Source: Allomuricauda sp. (GTDB lineage: Bacteria > Bacteroidota > Bacteroidia > Flavobacteriales > Flavobacteriaceae). From it: 64,000 nucleotides of DNA. A program made the translations under genes and the position numbers. The stretch spans positions 124,001-188,000 of the forward strand of contig NZ_JANQLX010000001.1 of assembly GCF_028280385.1 (NCBI RefSeq), written 5' to 3'. Each line of letters begins with the position of its first letter. Positions within the stretch are counted from its first letter, which is position 1. Under the pieces are notes generated by a model that made no database searches, had not been told where the DNA came from, and was given only the letters and a program-made list of their open reading frames with translations. Positions 19,213 through 28,532 of the stretch are shown piece by piece.

Positions 19213-20661
19213 ATGAAACATATAAAATATTTAGTCTTCGCCATCACTGGATTTGTGCTTACGTCTTGTAGTGATGAGTTTTTGAACCCGTTGCCGGACA
19301 CCTCGGTTGCAGTGGATGCATTTTTCCAATCGGATGAAGATGTGTTGGCTGGGGTTATTGGAATTTACGATGCCCTTCAAGGGGTCAATGAGAATACCGT
19401 GACCAATATTGGCAATGCAAATAGAGGAGTGCAATTTGAGCACCTTCTTACCGAACACAGAACGGACAATACAAGGAACGCTACCCTTGAGGGCTCCAAG
19501 TCCGATTTCCATAGATATGTGGTGAATGCCAACAATGTAGAATCGGAAGACTATTACGCTTCAATGTACGAGGTGATTTTCAGAGCCAATAACATCTTGA
19601 ACTTTATTGATATTGCAGATGCTTCCAATAGGGCAAGGTATACGGCAGAAGCCAAGTTTTTAAGGGCTTACGCCTATTTTAAACTGGTAAGACTTTACAG
19701 TGATGTACCCTTGGTCACCGAAGTGGTGGGGCCAACAGATGAGGAGGCTCTTTTTACTAGGATCCCCGAGGAGCAGATTTATGCCCAAATTGTGGCCGAT
19801 CTGCAAGAAGCAGTGGATGTATTGGACAATTCTTACAAATCAAGGGCTTCAAGAGCTTCGGCCCAAGCCTTGTTGGCTAAGGTGTACTTGACCCAACCAA
19901 GTCCCAACTATACGGGGGCAGAGCAATTGTGCGAAGCTATCATAGGCAGCGGGGAATTTGCGTTGGAGCCCAATTTTTACGATGTATTTTATTCAGAATT
20001 GAACGATGAGATCATTTTCGCTATTCAATATGAATCGGGAAATGCGCTGGAAAGCCAAAGTTTTTCATCTGAATTTACCTCTGCCATTCGTGCTGGTCGC
20101 GAAGACGGTCAGAATATTGTCAATGACAATTTGATTACCGATTTCGTCGCCTTTGGAGGAAATAGGACCGCAGTTTCGTATACCACTGTCAATGGATCTA
20201 ATGAAGTGGCCAAGTTTTTCCCTGATGGATTTGACTCCACGGCGGAACCCGACCCTTATGGACCCAATGCGCGTAATGCAGGTAACGATTATATAGCCAT
20301 ACGTTACGCAGATGTCCTTTTAATGCATGTTGAAGCGGCCATTGGTTCTGGCACCAGTACCACAGACCCAGGTGCCTTGACCTCTTTTCAAATGGTAAGG
20401 GACAGAGCTTTTCCTGAAACGGCCCCTAACAGTGTTTCAAGCATTTCAAAAGATGAATTGCTCATAGAAAGACGTGTGGAGCTGGCATTTGAGAACCAGC
20501 GTTGGTTCGATTTACTGAGATTCGGTGTGGCGGACGAAGTGCTGACGGCACATGCTGCCGAAATGGGATACATCTACAATTCCAGGGCTTTACTATTACC
20601 CATCCCGGCTAGGGAAATAAACATAAGTAGAGGTCGGTTGACACAAAATCCTGGCTATTAA
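19213..20661 (+). CDS. SusD-like lipoprotein of the alginate locus
   Basis: A 482-residue SusD/RagB protein with lipobox TSC (MKHIKYLVFAITGFVLTSC, Cys19). Hallmarks are DEFLNPLPDTSV, the helix AEAKFLRAYAYFKLVRLYSDVPLV, RYADVLLMHVEAAI, ELLIERRVELAFENQRWFDLLRFG and the C-terminal RLTQNPGY. It starts 18 bases after susC. It should bind alginate oligosaccharides at the cell surface and close the SusC barrel. Confidence 0.95.
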   Translation: MKHIKYLVFAITGFVLTSCSDEFLNPLPDTSVAVDAFFQSDEDVLAGVIGIYDALQGVNENTVTNIGNANRGVQFEHLLTEHRTDNTRNATLEGSKSDFHRYVVNANNVESEDYYASMYEVIFRANNILNFIDIADASNRARYTAEAKFLRAYAYFKLVRLYSDVPLVTEVVGPTDEEALFTRIPEEQIYAQIVADLQEAVDVLDNSYKSRASRASAQALLAKVYLTQPSPNYTGAEQLCEAIIGSGEFALEPNFYDVFYSELNDEIIFAIQYESGNALESQSFSSEFTSAIRAGREDGQNIVNDNLITDFVAFGGNRTAVSYTTVNGSNEVAKFFPDGFDSTAEPDPYGPNARNAGNDYIAIRYADVLLMHVEAAIGSGTSTTDPGALTSFQMVRDRAFPETAPNSVSSISKDELLIERRVELAFENQRWFDLLRFGVADEVLTAHAAEMGYIYNSRALLLPIPAREINISRGRLTQNPGY

Positions 20662-20678
20662 TTTTTATTCAAAAGACA

Positions 20679-22640
20679 ATGAGATATAAAGTAAAAACAT
20701 TCAATAGGACCAGACTACTGCTCTTGGTTTTGGTCACGGCAAGTTTTATGGTCAGCTGCGTTGGGGAAGATTTATTTCGCGATGAACTACCAGATGCGAA
20801 CTCCAAGGCGGACACAATATTCCCAGAGGCAAATTTTGCCTATGCATCCTCTTCGGATGATTTTAGGACCATCAGGTTCAACAACCTCTCGTCAGAGGCA
20901 ACAACCTTCGCATGGGATTTCGGAGGGGGTAATACTTCTTCCGAACAAGATCCAACATTCACCTTTGAAGATGGAGAAGGGGCATATCCAGTAACACTGA
21001 CAGCAAGTGATGCTAATGGCGAAACAGGTTCCATCACCATTGATGTGGTTGTGGTGGAAGGTCCTTTCCAACCTATTATTTTAGAAGCAGGTTTTGAAGA
21101 TGACACCTTGCCCGATGGCGGTGGTGACGGTAGGGACTCGTGGAGAAACAGTGATTTGGGTGGTGTCATCCAGATTACAGGAAGCCCGGTCACATTTGGC
21201 GACCAAGGGGCAAAACTACCAGTACCTGCAGCGGATCGTATCGGATATCAGGAAATTACCGTTGAACCAGATACCAACTATGACCTAAGTTTTTGGTACA
21301 CCATGTTGAGTGGTTCTTCAGACCCTTCGCTTACTGTAGCAATTTTGGGAGTTACTGAAACCGGTCCATACGAATCTTTTGAAGAAGCATTGGATGGTGT
21401 TATCGCATCGGTTACGGTAAATGATGATGAGGACCCGGATACCTATGTGCAGCAGAAACTTTCATTTAGTTCAGGTATGAACAACACTGTGGCAATATTT
21501 TTCTACAATGGGGATGTTGAAGCCCGACTTGATGACTTTACAATCGAGGTTGGGGTTCCTGGGGCAGTGCCACCATCAGTAGGGTTTACTTCCAATCAGA
21601 GCACCAGTGATTATTTGGAGTACACGTTTACCAATTCATCCACGAATGCTGCAAGTTACCTATGGGATTTTGGTGATGGAAATACATCAACGGAAGAATC
21701 CCCAACACATGTTTATGCAACCGCGGCGGAATACACCGTAACGCTTACCGCTACCGGAGAAACCAATTTATCCAATAGCCTGAGCCAGACCATTGATATC
21801 CAAGCTCCGGTTACAGCTGATTTTACATTTGAGGTAGACCCCATGGACTATAGGACATATTCATTTACAGATACCTCTGTGGATGCGGTAATGCTATTGT
21901 GGGAGTTTGGTGATGGTTTCCAATTTACAGGGCAGAATCCATCTCACACCTATGCAGAAGATGGAATTTACGAAGTCACCCTTACCGCATACAGTGTTAC
22001 GGGTGCTACAGATGTTGCCTCCGAGCAAGTAGTGGTTTCCGACGGGTTCGTTGTTCAGGTTCTCAATGGGACCTTTGATGAATTTACCGTTAATACTGGC
22101 GATAACGCTGACGCTTGGGACATGACCCCAAATAGTACCGTTGTGGATAATGATGGAAATACCGTACCTAGTCCGTACGATCCACTATGGGACAATGGGG
22201 CCTTGGATTCATGGTTGGAGACCTTCTACGGAGATGGTAGTGAGCAAGCAGGTTCCACAAGTGATGGAAACAATGGTACCAGGGGAGGTAAACTTGATGA
22301 AGCTGGAAGGCGATTGTATCAAGTTGTCACTGTTCAAGCGGGTGAAACATACACCTTTTCCATTGATGCCAGGACCACGGCTGCAGGGATCACCTCGGAA
22401 GTATTCATACTCAACACCCAAATAGCGGATGAAACAGGTATAAATGCTTCGACATCGGATCCGGCTATAGATGCCTATTATGCCATACCGAATATTTTTG
22501 ATACCGATGGGGATGCCTATGCAACCTACACATTTGATTTTACACCTTCCACCAATGAGATAGTCATTTATGTACGAAATGTTGACGTAATTGATGGCTC
22601 GGCGGAAGCTTTCTTTGACAACATTGAAATTACAAATTAA
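20679..22640 (+). CDS. PKD-domain surface glycan-binding lipoprotein
   Basis: A 653-residue lipoprotein (SFMVSC) in the SusE/F position. Three PKD-type modules are visible by their W-D/E-F-G-(D/G)-G cores: TFAWDFGGGNTSSEQDP (about 48-125), YLWDFGDGNTSTEESPTHVY (about 300-370) and LLWEFGDGFQFTGQNPSHTY (about 380-450). Between the first and second, and after the third, lie beta-sandwich segments resembling carbohydrate-binding modules (VEPDTNYDLSFWYTM, VQAGETYTFSIDARTT). No catalytic motif is seen. The role is probably to hold alginate at the surface. It starts 18 bases after susD, and an 11-bp hairpin follows. Confidence 0.85.
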   Translation: MRYKVKTFNRTRLLLLVLVTASFMVSCVGEDLFRDELPDANSKADTIFPEANFAYASSSDDFRTIRFNNLSSEATTFAWDFGGGNTSSEQDPTFTFEDGEGAYPVTLTASDANGETGSITIDVVVVEGPFQPIILEAGFEDDTLPDGGGDGRDSWRNSDLGGVIQITGSPVTFGDQGAKLPVPAADRIGYQEITVEPDTNYDLSFWYTMLSGSSDPSLTVAILGVTETGPYESFEEALDGVIASVTVNDDEDPDTYVQQKLSFSSGMNNTVAIFFYNGDVEARLDDFTIEVGVPGAVPPSVGFTSNQSTSDYLEYTFTNSSTNAASYLWDFGDGNTSTEESPTHVYATAAEYTVTLTATGETNLSNSLSQTIDIQAPVTADFTFEVDPMDYRTYSFTDTSVDAVMLLWEFGDGFQFTGQNPSHTYAEDGIYEVTLTAYSVTGATDVASEQVVVSDGFVVQVLNGTFDEFTVNTGDNADAWDMTPNSTVVDNDGNTVPSPYDPLWDNGALDSWLETFYGDGSEQAGSTSDGNNGTRGGKLDEAGRRLYQVVTVQAGETYTFSIDARTTAAGITSEVFILNTQIADETGINASTSDPAIDAYYAIPNIFDTDGDAYATYTFDFTPSTNEIVIYVRNVDVIDGSAEAFFDNIEITN

Positions 22641-22667
22641 TAGAGGCTAACCATTGTTTTAAACTAA

Positions 22668-22701
22668 GACCATCCGGACTTTAAACGCTGTCTGGATGGT
22701 C
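22668..22701 (+). terminator. Intercistronic hairpin between surface protein and PL7 genes
   Basis: GACCATCCGGA (22668-22678) pairs with TCTGGATGGTC (22691-22701): 11 pairs with one wobble and a 12-base loop, followed by ATTAAAAAG. It lacks a good T tract, so partial termination or RNA stabilisation is more likely than full termination. Confidence 0.5.
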
Positions 22702-22762
22702 ATTAAAAAGCGGAAAAAGGAAAATGAGTGGACATCCAATGCTAGATTCAACAATACATATC

Positions 22763-23677
22763 ATGAAAGTCTCGAGGAAGAAATTACTGGTACTTTGTTT
22801 GATGGCCCTTGTGACTGTTGGTACCACAGCCCAAAACAAAGAGGGCGTTGTGGCGCAATCGGATACGAAGCTTGAAAAGAGAAAACAAAAAAGGAAAAAA
22901 CGGGTAAAATTACCCGAAATCGATTTGACCCATTGGAAAGTTACCATCCCAGAAGGCAAAGGAAAAGGTGGTGCCATAAGCGTGGAACCGCCGGAGATTT
23001 TGGATTATGCCCATAATGAAACCTTAAAGCCTTTTATGTACAATGATTCCACTACAGGTGCTCTGGTATTTTACGCATTTCCCACATCTGCCACAACTGC
23101 CAACACCAAGTACTCAAGATCAGAGTTAAGGGAACAAATGGTACCTGGGGATGACAATGTAAACTGGACTTTTTCAGAGGGTGGCACCCTCAAGGCCAAA
23201 CTGGCCATGGATGAGGTATCCAGGGACAAAAATGGGAAATATCACAAGGTGATCATTGCACAAATACATGGCAGGTTGACCAACGAGCAAAAGGAATTGA
23301 TTGGGCAAAAAGACAACAATGCACCGCCAATCTTGAAAATATATTGGCAAAATGGAAAAATAAGGGTGAAGACCAAAGAACTTGTAAATCCAGGAGTGTC
23401 TCCAAAGGGTATTCTATATAAGGAGGCATGGAAAGATGATAAGGGAAGGAACTTTGAGGAAGAAGTAGGTTTTGGAAAATTCACTTTGGAGGTAAAGGTG
23501 TCAGATGGAAAAATGGTTGTTTCGCTAAACAAAAACGAGTTCTTCGTGTACGATGGCCCAAGTATAAAGCGCTGGGGCATCTTTGAAAACTACTTTAAGG
23601 CAGGGAATTACTTTCAGTCTAGGGATGAAGGCGCATTTGCCAAGGTCAAGTTTTATGAATTATCCGTAACGCATTAA
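22763..23677 (+). CDS. PL7 alginate lyase, secreted (copy A)
   Basis: A 304-residue single-module PL7 enzyme. The signal is MKVSRKKLLVLCLMALVTVGTTAQ from the ATG at 22763, preferred to 22724 because it starts the signal. Family motifs are DLTHWKVTIPEG, RSELRE (119-124), QIHG (167-170) and YFKAGNYFQ (277-285), which carry the catalytic His and Tyr. QIH often indicates activity on mannuronate-containing bonds, but specificity is not certain. A strikingly basic linker (KLEKRKQKRKKRVK, 36-49) could bind the polyanion. The next gene, another PL7, starts two bases after its stop. Confidence 0.93.
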   Translation: MKVSRKKLLVLCLMALVTVGTTAQNKEGVVAQSDTKLEKRKQKRKKRVKLPEIDLTHWKVTIPEGKGKGGAISVEPPEILDYAHNETLKPFMYNDSTTGALVFYAFPTSATTANTKYSRSELREQMVPGDDNVNWTFSEGGTLKAKLAMDEVSRDKNGKYHKVIIAQIHGRLTNEQKELIGQKDNNAPPILKIYWQNGKIRVKTKELVNPGVSPKGILYKEAWKDDKGRNFEEEVGFGKFTLEVKVSDGKMVVSLNKNEFFVYDGPSIKRWGIFENYFKAGNYFQSRDEGAFAKVKFYELSVTH

Positions 23678-23679
23678 AT

Positions 23680-24615
23680 ATGGGACCAACAATGGGCAAG
23701 ACACATAGTATCGGATTACCTCTTCTAGTGTTCATAGGGTTTCTGCTGTTCAACTGTGAGTCATCATCTGAGGCTGTTGGAGAAAGCATCCAAACAGGGG
23801 ATGATGCTCCAGAAGAGATAGTTGATGATACGGTTTCAGAAGATGGCGAGCAGGATTATTTACTTCCGGAAATCGATTTAAACCACTGGAAGGTCACCTT
23901 GCCCATTGGTAGACCGGATGAAGTAAAACCACCAGAAATACTGGATTATGCCACAAATGAATCACTACTTCCGTATATGTTCAATGATTCCACGGATGGC
24001 TCATTGGTTTTTTACACTTTTCCAGGGTCGTCCACTCCCAATTCCAGTTATTCTAGAACTGAGTTAAGGGAGCAAATGGTACCGGGAAGCAACAACACCA
24101 ATTGGACATTTGCCCAAGGGGGCAGGATGGCCGGGACACTGTCAGTTCCTTTTATTTCCAAGGACGGTGAAGGCAATTCATATCGGACAATAATCATGCA
24201 GATTCACGGTAGATTGACCAATGAACAACGTGATTTGATAGGGGAGGATGATAACAACGCTCCGCCTGTTCTCAAGATTTATTGGAACGACGGTAAAATA
24301 AGGGTGCACACAAAAAAATTAAAGAACCTAAATGTGTCTTATGAGGAGCTGTTGCATACTGCTGCCTGGGAGGATGATGAACCCTATTCGTTTCCGGATG
24401 CGGTGGGAACAGAAAAGTTTTCCTTGGAGGTAATAGCCAGCGAAGGTCGTATAGAGGTGATTCTAAACGGTGAACATTCATTTGTTCAAGAAAATGAACA
24501 CTTGGAAAAATGGGGGGTGTTCGAAAATTATTTCAAGGCGGGCAATTATTTAATAAGCAGGGATGAGGGCACATCGGCAACGGTAAAATATTATGAGTTA
24601 GAGGTTGAACATTGA
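23680..24615 (+). CDS. PL7 alginate lyase lipoprotein (copy B)
   Basis: A 311-residue PL7 paralog of the preceding protein, anchored as a lipoprotein (GFLLFNC, Cys26) after a long acidic spacer (DDAPEEIVDDTVSEDGEQD), in contrast to the basic spacer of copy A. Motifs are DLNHWKVTLPIG, RTELRE (126-131), QIHG (174-177) and YFKAGNYLISRDEG. A second ATG at 23692 would shorten it by four residues. The pair probably divides work: one anchored and one soluble or released enzyme with related specificity. It is the last gene before a 13-bp hairpin. Confidence 0.93.
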   Translation: MGPTMGKTHSIGLPLLVFIGFLLFNCESSSEAVGESIQTGDDAPEEIVDDTVSEDGEQDYLLPEIDLNHWKVTLPIGRPDEVKPPEILDYATNESLLPYMFNDSTDGSLVFYTFPGSSTPNSSYSRTELREQMVPGSNNTNWTFAQGGRMAGTLSVPFISKDGEGNSYRTIIMQIHGRLTNEQRDLIGEDDNNAPPVLKIYWNDGKIRVHTKKLKNLNVSYEELLHTAAWEDDEPYSFPDAVGTEKFSLEVIASEGRIEVILNGEHSFVQENEHLEKWGVFENYFKAGNYLISRDEGTSATVKYYELEVEH

Positions 24616-24631
24616 GTTAGTTAAGTTTGGA

Positions 24632-24662
24632 AACTATTGGCCAATTTATTTGGCCAATAGTT
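24632..24662 (+). terminator. Hairpin after the PL7 genes
   Basis: A perfect 13-bp inverted repeat, AACTATTGGCCAA (24632-24644) and its complement (24650-24662), with a 5-base loop. It lies 16 bases after the lyase stop. There is no T tract after it, so the terminator call is moderate. Confidence 0.55.
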
Positions 24663-24738
24663 AAAAAAACGGCCTGTATATTAGTCAGTTGGCAATAGTA
24701 ATGATAATGTTTTCCTGATTAGGGCAAATTGATTAAAT

Positions 24739-24766
24739 TTAACAAACCAATCTGGTTAACCAATTT
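24739..24766. promoter_or_regulatory. GntR-type operator, copy 3, before the regulator gene
   Basis: TTAACAAACCAA, two bases, TGGTTAACCA and ATTT. From base 5 onward it equals copy 1 except for one base (C for T). It ends 15 bases before the ATG of the GntR/FCD gene, indicating autoregulation. Confidence 0.75.
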
Positions 24767-24781
24767 TAATTGAGATAATTT

Positions 24782-25483
24782 ATGAGAGTTGACATTCTTA
24801 CAAAAAGCGAAAACAGGGAGGTACAAAAGGAGATAATTTCCAAGTTGCGCGATTTGATAAATTATAAAAATCTTGAGCCTGGCGACAAATTGCCCTCGGA
24901 AAGAATGCTTTCGGAAAAATTTGGTGTCAGTAGAAGCAATGTTAGGGAGGTAATACAAAAACTCGAGTTTTTTGGCATTCTAAAATCCAGGCCCCAAAGT
25001 GGAACCTTTATTGCTGATATTGGTCAAATTGCAATGAGCGGGATGATGGCCGATATTTTAAGATTGGAAGACCCGGATTTTAAATCTTTGGTGGAAACCC
25101 GGATTCTGTTGGAACTTAAAACGGTCCGTTTGGCATCTTTAAGACGGACTGATGAGGATTTGGCCAAAATGCGCCAAGCCTTGGATGCCTACAAGGAAAA
25201 GGTATTGAACGGGCAAGACGCGGTGCAGGAAGACTTATTGTTTCATTTGGCCATAGCACAAGCCAGTAAGAACAGCACCATGAACACTTTTATGTTGATC
25301 ATCACCCCGGAGATCATCACAAATTTTGAAAAGTACCACGTGTGCGATGCCGACCTTTCGTTTAAGGGAATCCAAGAGCATGAAGATATTTATGAGGCAA
25401 TCAAGGAACAAGATCCTAAAAAGGCCAAGGAAAAAATGAAAACCCATTTTAAGATCTTGTATCAGTATTGCTATAACATTTAA
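24782..25483 (+). CDS. GntR-family (FadR/FCD) transcriptional regulator
   Basis: A 233-residue regulator with an N-terminal winged helix (LEPGDKLPSERMLSEKFGVSRSNVREVIQKLEFFGILKSRPQSGTFI, about 31-78, quoted by its two halves PSERMLSEKFGVSR and VREVIQKLEFFGIL) and a helical FCD ligand domain (about 95-230) with ETRILLELKTVRLA, DLLFHLAIAQAS and HEDIYEAIKEQD. FCD regulators of hexuronate pathways are usually repressors released by a sugar acid. The 28-bp operator directly upstream, repeated at two other alginate promoters, makes this the likely local repressor. The effector is probably a DEH- or KDG-like acid (inference). Confidence 0.92.
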   Translation: MRVDILTKSENREVQKEIISKLRDLINYKNLEPGDKLPSERMLSEKFGVSRSNVREVIQKLEFFGILKSRPQSGTFIADIGQIAMSGMMADILRLEDPDFKSLVETRILLELKTVRLASLRRTDEDLAKMRQALDAYKEKVLNGQDAVQEDLLFHLAIAQASKNSTMNTFMLIITPEIITNFEKYHVCDADLSFKGIQEHEDIYEAIKEQDPKKAKEKMKTHFKILYQYCYNI

Positions 25484-25702
25484 AGTTTAAAAAAGGCAAA
25501 GCAAAATTGCACGCTTTTGTTTTACCTATTGAAATATTTGGAGGGAAGAAAAACAGGACAACTTTGATATCGGTACCTACTGCCCTGTAGGGCTAATATC
25601 AGGATTGGTTTTCGCAAATGATTGTTAAAAGGCTGGTTTTCAGTTAGGGAATCAACTGTGTGCTTGCGGAACCTTTGGCAATCTTCCTTAAAACTTAAAG
25701 AG

Positions 25703-26980
25703 ATGAAATTAAAAGGCTTACGATGGTGGGTGATTGCATTGATTTGCATTGCCACGGTTATCAATTACATAGATAGAACCGCATTTGGGGTCATGTGGCC
25801 CGAGATGGGCAAGGATTTGGGCATGGATGAGGCAGATTATGCGGTCATGTTGAACGTTTTCATGATCACATATGCGCTGGGCAAGTTTTTATCGGGTAAA
25901 CTCTACGATAAAATTGGTACTAGGTTAGGTTTTGTTTTTTCAATTGCCCTTTGGTCCGCAGCTGCCATACTCCATGCCTTTGCCAGAGGATTACTTTCCC
26001 TATCGGTGGTAAGGGCAATGCTTGGTCTTGGAGAAGCAGGTAATTGGCCAGGAGCAGTAAAGAGCAATGGTGAGTGGCATCCTATTAGGGAACGTGCCAT
26101 AGCCCAAGGGATATTTAATGCGGGGGCCTCATTGGGAAGTGTCATCGCCCCGGCACTAATTGCCTTTTTGTATGCCCAATTTGGCTGGCGAACCACCTTC
26201 ATTATTCTGGGTCTGGTTGGTTTTATCTGGATATTTCCCTGGTTGATCATCAACAAGGCAAAACCGGAAAAACACCCGTGGATTACCGAAGAAGAAAGAA
26301 ACATGATTCTATCTGACCGAATTGTTCCGGTAGATGGAACCCAAAAGGAAAAAGGATCTTCCCTATCAAAAATTCTAAGCTACAGGGAGTCCTGGGGAGT
26401 ATTGGTTTCCCGTTTTTTTATTGAACCTATATGGTGGTTGTTTGTAGGGTGGATGCCCTTGTATCTGAACTCCAAATTTGGGTTTAGCATTGAAGAAATA
26501 GGATCCACAATTTGGATTTCCTACCTCGGAGGTATGGCCGGAAGTATTTTGGGAGGGTGGTTCTGTGGTAAAATGATGGAAAAGCACTCCGTGGACTATT
26601 CCAGAAAGCTATCCATTCTAATAGGTGGAATACTAATTTTTCTGGGACTCATGGGCATTATATTCTTTGTGAAGGGAAATAACCCCATGACGTTCATTTA
26701 CATCGTGGCGATAGTATTGTTTGGATTTCAGTTTGCCATTGGAAACATCCAAACACTTTCCAGCGACTTGCTCAAGGGGCCATCTGTTGGCACATTGGCA
26801 GGACTCGCAGGTACGATAGCCGCAGTTTCTGTAATTATCATGAACTGGCTTATTCCAAAAATCACCACGGTCTCGTACACCCCGGCATTTATAATAATAG
26901 CTGTACTGGCTCCACTGGCAGTACTGTCAATTTACATACTAATAAGAAAAATAAAACCTGTCGAAGTCGATTCGATATAA
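25703..26980 (+). CDS. MFS transporter, hexuronate (ExuT/ACS) type
   Basis: A 425-residue, 12-helix major-facilitator protein. The N-terminus WWVIALICIATVINYIDRTAFGVMWP and the motif GLGEAGNWPGAVKSNGEWHP are typical of the anion:cation symporter family that carries hexuronates and glucarate. The start at 25703 gives a normal MFS N-terminus; the frame is open to 25622. It stands between the GntR gene and two SDR genes, so its likely cargo is the unsaturated uronate or DEH made in the periplasm. Confidence 0.9.
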   Translation: MKLKGLRWWVIALICIATVINYIDRTAFGVMWPEMGKDLGMDEADYAVMLNVFMITYALGKFLSGKLYDKIGTRLGFVFSIALWSAAAILHAFARGLLSLSVVRAMLGLGEAGNWPGAVKSNGEWHPIRERAIAQGIFNAGASLGSVIAPALIAFLYAQFGWRTTFIILGLVGFIWIFPWLIINKAKPEKHPWITEEERNMILSDRIVPVDGTQKEKGSSLSKILSYRESWGVLVSRFFIEPIWWLFVGWMPLYLNSKFGFSIEEIGSTIWISYLGGMAGSILGGWFCGKMMEKHSVDYSRKLSILIGGILIFLGLMGIIFFVKGNNPMTFIYIVAIVLFGFQFAIGNIQTLSSDLLKGPSVGTLAGLAGTIAAVSVIIMNWLIPKITTVSYTPAFIIIAVLAPLAVLSIYILIRKIKPVEVDSI

Positions 26981-27005
26981 AGAACATCAAATAAAAAGAC
27001 AACAA

Positions 27006-27767
27006 ATGATTTCAAAAGGAAAAGTAGCCGTAGTAACAGGAGCAACCGGAGGTATTGGCTTTCAGGTTGCCAAAAGACTCGGATTGGATGGATACACAGT
27101 GATCTTGAACGGTATTGAGGACGAGGCCGGTGCCCAAAGGGTACAGGAACTATCAGCAGAGGGCATAAGGGCGGAATACCTCGGGTTTGACGTTACAAAT
27201 GAGGAAGCGGTCAATAAAAACATCCGGCATATTGGAGAAAAATACGGGAAAATAGATGTCTTGATAAACAATGCAGGCGGGCTTGGGGGCAGAGCTAGAT
27301 TTGAGGAAATGACCACTGAATTTTACAGAGGGGTCATGGCACTGAACCTTGATTCCACCTTTTTTGTTTCACGAGCGGCCATACCATACCTTAAAAAAGG
27401 AGAAAACCCTTCCATTATCAACTACACTTCCATTGCCGGATGGAACGCTGGTGGACCAGGGGCAGGAATCTATGGAACCTCAAAAGCAGCGGTGCACGCT
27501 ATAACAAGGGCATTGGCAAAAGATCTAGCCGAGTATGGTATTCGGGTAAATGCTGTATCGCCTGGCACCATTGATACCCCTTTTCACACACAGATAAAAT
27601 CCACGAAACCTGAGGTGTTTGCTTCTTGGAAAAACAATATTCTACTTGGAAGATTGGGGCAACCCGAAGAAGTAGCATCCGTAATTTCATTCCTAGTGGG
27701 TGATGATGCGGCATTTCTTACTGCTGAAACTATTCAAGTAGGTGGTGGACAAGGATTGGGAATATAA
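27006..27767 (+). CDS. SDR oxidoreductase, likely DEH reductase (copy 1)
   Basis: A 253-residue classical short-chain dehydrogenase: cofactor loop TGATGGIG (11-18), NNAG (88-91), catalytic Ser142, Tyr156 and Lys160 (IYGTSKAA), and the C-terminal ETIQVGGGQGLGI. In alginate clusters an SDR reduces DEH to KDG with NAD(P)H, and the position here fits. Cofactor preference is not clear from the segment after strand 2 (VILNGIEDEAG). It follows the MFS gene by 25 bases. Confidence 0.87.
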   Translation: MISKGKVAVVTGATGGIGFQVAKRLGLDGYTVILNGIEDEAGAQRVQELSAEGIRAEYLGFDVTNEEAVNKNIRHIGEKYGKIDVLINNAGGLGGRARFEEMTTEFYRGVMALNLDSTFFVSRAAIPYLKKGENPSIINYTSIAGWNAGGPGAGIYGTSKAAVHAITRALAKDLAEYGIRVNAVSPGTIDTPFHTQIKSTKPEVFASWKNNILLGRLGQPEEVASVISFLVGDDAAFLTAETIQVGGGQGLGI

Positions 27768-27774
27768 GTTGGAA

Positions 27775-28530
27775 ATGATGAAACTGGAGGGAAAAATAGC
27801 GTTGGTCACGGGAGGTTCAAGAGACATTGGACGTGCCATTTCCGTAAGACTGGCCCAAGAAGGGGCCAAGGTAATTGTGAATTATTTCAATTCCGAGGCC
27901 GGAGCCAGGGAAACCGTAGAAGAGATTCAATCCTTGGGACAGGAAGCTATTGCCGTTAGAGCCGATGTGTCAAGCCTGAAGGAAATCGAATATCTAAAAG
28001 AGAAGGTGGTTGAAAAATTTGGCGATAAAATTGATATTCTCGTAAACAATGCAGGTGGACTTTTTGCTCGAAAAACGCTTGGAGAGTTTGACGAGGGTTT
28101 TTACGATTTGGTCATGGGTGTCAATTTTAAATCCACCGTTTTTGTTTGTCAGGCCTTTGAACCATTGATGGATAGCGGGAGTTCCATAATCAACCTTTCT
28201 TCCCAGGCGGCACGGGATGGCGGCGGTGGTGGCTCCGCGTTGTATAGTTCGTCCAAGGGAGCAGTAAGTACATTTACCAGGGCAATGGCAAAAGAACTTG
28301 GCCCAAAAGGTATCCGTGTCAACGCCATTTGTCCCGGATTGATCGGCACAAAATTCCATGACGATTTTACCAAAGACGAAGTCCGTTCAAAAGTTGCTGC
28401 CGGTACGCCACTGCGTAGGGAAGGATCAGCAAAGGAAGTCGCGGATTTGGTAGCCTATTTGGCTTCGGATGAGGCTGCATTTATTACTGGAAACAATATT
28501 GACATAAACGGGGGCTTGGCCTTTAGCTAA
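27775..28530 (+). CDS. SDR oxidoreductase (copy 2)
   Basis: A 251-residue classical SDR: TGGSRDIG (12-19), NNAG (91-94), catalytic Ser143, Tyr157 and Lys161 (LYSSSKGA), and C-terminal NIDINGGLAFS. The ATG at 27775 (or 27778) is eight bases after the first SDR stop; the longer frame from 27742 overlaps it and is unlikely. Sequence blocks such as the two NNAGG and the VNAxxPGxIxTxFH pattern show that it is a divergent paralog. It may be a second DEH reductase with other cofactor choice, or act on a different keto acid. Confidence 0.85.
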   Translation: MMKLEGKIALVTGGSRDIGRAISVRLAQEGAKVIVNYFNSEAGARETVEEIQSLGQEAIAVRADVSSLKEIEYLKEKVVEKFGDKIDILVNNAGGLFARKTLGEFDEGFYDLVMGVNFKSTVFVCQAFEPLMDSGSSIINLSSQAARDGGGGGSALYSSSKGAVSTFTRAMAKELGPKGIRVNAICPGLIGTKFHDDFTKDEVRSKVAAGTPLRREGSAKEVADLVAYLASDEAAFITGNNIDINGGLAFS

Positions 28531-28532
28531 AA

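Noticed and set aside
25582-25593. GCCCT-GT-AGGGC symmetric element before the MFS gene
   Set aside because: Only five-base arms, found once, with no promoter box placed around it.
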